DNA of 64,000 nt from Streptococcus urinalis 2285-97 (GTDB lineage Bacteria > Bacillota > Bacilli > Lactobacillales > Streptococcaceae): assembly GCF_000188055.2 (NCBI RefSeq), contig NZ_AEUZ02000001.1:882001-946000 (forward strand), read 5' to 3'. Position numbers and translations under genes: made by a program. Below are positions 59,395-64,000 of this stretch, in pieces. The notes beneath the pieces are model-generated. The model worked only from the letters and a program-made list of their open reading frames with translations. It was not told the DNA's origin and did no database searches. How positions within the stretch are numbered: position 1 is the stretch's first letter; every line of letters starts with the position of its first letter.

Positions 59395-60626
59395 ATGTTT
59401 CGTAAACTTCGTATTAGATTTATCTTAATTGCCTCTTTATCTATCTTTTTATCTTAACGTTTATGGTCGGCATCATTAATACAGCTAGATACTATCAATC
59501 TCAAACTGAAATTCGAACGGTATTAAATCTTTTAGCTGATAATAATGGTAATTTTCCTAGCATATCAGTTGCTTCAAAACGTTTAGGAACTGAGATTTCA
59601 CCAGATACGAAAAGTCGCTTTCGATATTACAGTGTTTTAGTTGATAAAAATGGAAAAGTGTTAAGCACCAATTTAAGAAATATATTAGCTCTGAACGAAG
59701 AAGAAACAATCCAATTTGCACGTCAATTTATTAAATCAGGTAGTCAATCGGGATAATTTACAAATGCTGATAATTATTATGCTTATAAAGTTGTTAAGAA
59801 ATCTAACGGAAAACATTTAATCGTAATTCTTGATACTACAGTTTATCAAGCTGGAATTAATGATCTATTAACTGTGTCAACATTCCTTGCTTTTGGTGGT
59901 TTTATCTTCTTTGTCATTATTGTGTCTCTCTCTTCAAATCTTGTTATTGCACCTTTTGTGGAAAATTATGAAAAGCAAAAACGGTTTATTACAAATGCTG
60001 GTCATGAATTAAAAACACCTTTAGCTATCATTTCAGCAAACAACGAACTTTCTGAATTAATGAATGGCGAATCTGAATGGAGTAAAAGTACAAGTGATCA
60101 AGTGAAAAGATTGACTAATTTGATTAACCAATTGGTTACACTTGCAAAATTAGAGGAGCAACCAGAAGTTGTCTTAAAGACAGTAAACTTTTCAGAAATA
60201 ACACAAGATGCTGCTGAAGATTTTAAATCCATGGTCATTAAAGATGGAAAGACATTTGACCTTTTAGTTGAACCAAATATAATGGTTCGTGCGGAAGAAA
60301 AGTCACTTTTTGAGTTAGTAACCATTCTTGTCGATAATGCCAATAAATATTGTGACCCTAATGGAAATGTGAAAGTTCAACTCAGCACAACAGGACGTCG
60401 GAAGAAAAAAGGTAAATTACAGGTTTCAAATACCTATAAAGAAGGCGAATCAATAGATTATAGTCGCTTCTTTGAACGATTTTATCGTGAAGATGAATCT
60501 CATAACAGTAAGCGTAAAGGTTATGGAATCGGTTTATCGATGGCTGAAAGTATGGTAAAACTTTTCAAAGGCCATATTTCAGTTTCCTATAAAAACGATA
60601 AAATAATATTTACAGTTATTATATAA
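59395..60626 (+). pseudogene. relS: relS: sensor histidine kinase with a frameshift and an in-frame TAA
   Basis: Starting at ATG 59395 (after AGGAGG), only 20 codons can be read before TAA 59455. Restoring one T in the T5 run near 59444-59449 reopens ...SIFFILTFMVGIINTARYY..., and the frame then runs to a second stop TAA at 59754-59756 (GSQSG stop) and on to TAA 60626. Repaired length is 410 aa. Two membrane segments, a sensor loop, H-box NAGHELKTPLAI and N/G-boxes DNANKY, GYGIGLSMAES are recognisable. Two independent lesions make function very unlikely. Confidence 0.92.
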
Positions 60627-60651
60627 AGCCTATCATTTTAGGCTTTTTTGA
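60626..60651 (+). terminator. relPRS terminator
   Basis: Stem AAAGCCTA / TAGGCTTT, loop TCATTT, T6 tail; begins at the relS stop. Confidence 0.88.
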
Positions 60652-60690
60652 TTGTCTAAGCCATAAATATTGGAAATTGTTAAAATGACT

Positions 60691-60699
60691 TGATATAAT
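60691..60699 (+). promoter_or_regulatory. Probable promoter of the mevalonate operon (extended -10)
   Basis: TGATATAAT, 115 bp before mvaK1; the long leader holds no other gene, though a 9-codon frame (60788-60817) overlaps the mvaK1 ATG. Confidence 0.5.
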
Positions 60700-60813
60700 A
60701 GATAGGTTGGGATAATCAAGCGAATTTTAGAAGATTAGGCTTAAAAGTAAAGTATCGCAATTTTTTAATAAATATTGTAAAATAAGAATGATTAAAAATA
60801 GAATGTTAGTAGA

Positions 60814-61695
60814 ATGAGAATGGAACGAGTTGGAATAGGAAAATCACATAGTAAAATTATTTTAATGGGTGAACATTCTGTTGTTTATGGTTATCCAGCC
60901 ATTGCAATTCCTTTGAAAGGTATTGAAGTGACTTGTGAAATAATGAGTTCAGATACTTTTTTTTCACCAGATTTATATGATCCACTATCAACAGCTATTT
61001 ACGCTAGTTTGGCTCATTTAAAAAAAGAAAATGCAAAAATAAGCTATAAGATTCAATCACAAGTTCCTCAAAGACGTGGAATGGGATCTTCAGCAGCAGT
61101 TTCAATTGCTGCAATCAGAGCTGTATTTGATTATTATAATCAACCTTTACCAGAGCCACTTCTTGAGATATTAGTTAATCAAGCAGAAATCATTGCACAT
61201 AATAATCCAAGTGGACTTGATGCTAAAACGTGTTTAAGTGATAAAGCAATTTCATTTGTTAGAAATATTGGCTTTGAGACCATTTCAATTAACATGGATG
61301 CTTATCTTGTCATCGCAGATACTGGGATTCATGGACATACTAGAGAAGCAGTCAATAAAGTTGCTCAATTTGAGGAAAGTAATCTTCCTCATTTGTCACG
61401 ACTTGGAGAGCTAGCAGAAATAGCTAAAGAGGCTATTGATAAAGCTAATACTCAAATTTTGGGAGATTGTATGCAACAATCACACCATGAATTAAATGCT
61501 ATTGGAGTTAGCATTGAAAAAGCCAATCATCTTGTTGAAACAGCATTAAACCATCAGGCACTAGGCGCAAAAATGAGTGGTGGTGGACTAGGTGGTTGTA
61601 TTATTGCCTTGACGGAAACAAAAGAGTCAGCACTCCATTTAAGTCATATATTAGAAAAAGAAGGAGCCATAAATACGTGGATCGAAAAACTGTAA
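60814..61695 (+). CDS. mvaK1: Mevalonate kinase
   Basis: A 293-residue GHMP kinase phosphorylating mevalonate, first dedicated step of this cluster. ATP-binding QRRGMGSSAAVSIAAIRA (about residues 88-105), GEHSVVYGYPAIA and the C-terminal AKMSGGGLGGCIIAL motif are intact. No good ribosome site precedes ATG 60814; ATG 60820 is an alternative, and the ATGA overlap with a tiny upstream frame might provide coupling. Its 3' end overlaps mvaD by 19 bp. Confidence 0.94.
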   Translation: MRMERVGIGKSHSKIILMGEHSVVYGYPAIAIPLKGIEVTCEIMSSDTFFSPDLYDPLSTAIYASLAHLKKENAKISYKIQSQVPQRRGMGSSAAVSIAAIRAVFDYYNQPLPEPLLEILVNQAEIIAHNNPSGLDAKTCLSDKAISFVRNIGFETISINMDAYLVIADTGIHGHTREAVNKVAQFEESNLPHLSRLGELAEIAKEAIDKANTQILGDCMQQSHHELNAIGVSIEKANHLVETALNHQALGAKMSGGGLGGCIIALTETKESALHLSHILEKEGAINTWIEKL

Positions 61696-62609
61696 CAGTA
61701 AAGTCCTATGCAAATATTGCTATTATCAAATATTGGGGAAAATTAGATGCTAAAAAGATGATTCCTGCTACAAGTAGTATTTCCTTAACTTTGGAAAATA
61801 TGTATACAGAGACTAAACTTAGCTTATTGGAAAATGCTAAGTCTGATCTCTTTTTTATTGATAATCAAGAACAAAGCGTAGATGAGCTAAAAAAAGCTTC
61901 GAAAGTATTAGATTTATTTAGAGAAGATAAAAATCAATTTGTTAAAATTGAGACATGGAATAACATGCCAACTGCTGCTGGATTATCTTCAAGTTCTAGT
62001 GGTTTATCTGCATTGGTAAAAGCAGCAAATCAATTTTTTAATAAAAATCTTGCTACAAGAGAATTAGCTCAGATTGCAAAATTTGCATCAGGCTCTTCTT
62101 CTAGATCTTTCTATGGTCCAATTGCAGCTTGGGATAAAGATAGTGGTGATATTTTTAGAGTTAACACTAATTTAAAAATGGCAATGATCATGTTAGTTTT
62201 GACAGATCAAAAAAAACCTATTTCAAGTCGCGAAGGTATGAAATTAGCTTCTGAAACTTCTACTTATTTTCCTAAATGGGTAAAAGAATCAGAGGTAGAT
62301 TATCAAAATATGCTAGATTATTTAGCCGAAGATGATTTTTCAGCAGTTGGTACATTAACTGAAAAAAATGCTTTAGCTATGCACCAAACTAATAAAGAAT
62401 CTAAACCTGCTTTTAATTATTTAACACAAGAAACCTATCAGGCTATGGATAAGATTAGGGAGTTACGACAAAAAGGTTACGAGTGTTACTTTACAATGGA
62501 TGCTGGTCCAAACGTAAAAGTTTTGTGTCTTGAAAGAGATTTAGATAAGATAGCTAAACTTTTAGAAAACGACTATCATATTATCAAATCTAAAACTGTG
62601 GAGTTATAA
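61677..62609 (+). CDS. mvaD: Diphosphomevalonate decarboxylase
   Basis: A 310-residue GHMP-fold enzyme yielding isopentenyl diphosphate. Signatures KSYANIAIIKYWGK (about residues 8-21), MPTAAGLSSSSSGLSAL (about 94-110) and FASGSSSRSFYGP are typical. Start is GTG 61677 with AAGGAG 10 nt upstream; longer frames run into mvaK1. One base separates it from mvaK2. Confidence 0.95.
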   Translation: MDRKTVTVKSYANIAIIKYWGKLDAKKMIPATSSISLTLENMYTETKLSLLENAKSDLFFIDNQEQSVDELKKASKVLDLFREDKNQFVKIETWNNMPTAAGLSSSSSGLSALVKAANQFFNKNLATRELAQIAKFASGSSSRSFYGPIAAWDKDSGDIFRVNTNLKMAMIMLVLTDQKKPISSREGMKLASETSTYFPKWVKESEVDYQNMLDYLAEDDFSAVGTLTEKNALAMHQTNKESKPAFNYLTQETYQAMDKIRELRQKGYECYFTMDAGPNVKVLCLERDLDKIAKLLENDYHIIKSKTVEL

Positions 62610-62610
62610 A

Positions 62611-64000
<1,390 letters not shown>

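Overview
The window is a gene-dense, AT-rich stretch of a low-GC Gram-positive chromosome. Its gene content and order (rexA, miaA, cmk-infC-rpmI-rplT, ltaS, aroD-aroC, thiI, rplU-prp-rpmA, lspA-rluD, pyrR-pyrP-pyrB-car, rpsP-khpA-rimM-trmD, fruRKA, dapB-cca, gdhA, relPRS, mvaK1-mvaD-mvaK2-fni) are those of a Streptococcus, most like the pyogenic group (S. pyogenes / S. uberis / S. parauberis / S. iniae type) as judged from remembered protein sequences. I cannot fix the species. I see no insertion sequence, prophage, CRISPR array or rRNA operon. Nearly all genes lie on the + strand; the minus-strand genes are metE-like, a 119-codon relic, DUF3042, ferredoxin, ltaS, an aldo/keto reductase and a Ser/Thr-rich membrane protein.

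Layout. 1-8.5 kb: 3' part of rexA, two interrupted minus-strand genes, trhO, miaA, pepT, ebsA-like and ferredoxin. 8.5-11 kb: LysM protein, cmk and the infC-rpmI-rplT operon behind an attenuator leader. 11-20.7 kb: ltaS, rlmI-aroD, aroC, a YlbF-family gene, hydroxyisocaproate dehydrogenase, glutathione reductase, aldo/keto reductase and a Ser-rich protein. 20.8-28 kb: cysteine desulfurase-thiI, a CapA-like protein, rplU-prp-rpmA, tRNA-Arg, a LysR regulator with lspA-rluD. 28.2-31.8 kb: pyr operon with PyrR attenuator and a collapsed carAB. 31.9-35.8 kb: MacAB-like export system plus a TVP38/DedA protein. 35.9-39.2 kb: rpsP-khpA, an unlisted 42-aa membrane peptide, tRNA-Glu, rimM-trmD-ferredoxin/NADP reductase. 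39.3-45.1 kb: lone EIIC plus panE, then the fructose PTS operon. 45.2-52.3 kb: two glucosaminidase paralogues, a broken SAP-like gene, DUF1149-degV-dapB-cca-ABC-F. 52.5-57.9 kb: heterodimeric ABC exporter, gdhA, small deformylase. 58-64 kb: relP with ruined relRS, then the mevalonate genes running off the end.

The most notable signal is gene decay inside an otherwise intact housekeeping region. carA and carB are fused by a deletion that leaves about 9 codons of carA and the last ~176 codons of carB; relR has a premature stop; relS has a 1-nt frameshift and a premature stop; the metE-like gene, a 119-codon gene and a SAP-like gene each carry one in-frame stop. Together these predict altered pyrimidine/arginine supply, and a RelP alarmone synthetase without its two-component partner. 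Other points of interest are two probable leaderless mRNAs (rlmI and the SAP-like gene), a probable AUA/AUU start for infC, and a suspicious fruR start. I did not find a convincing wholly new system; the strongest candidates for unexplained biology are the small membrane peptide at 36596-36724 and the EIIC-PanE pair.
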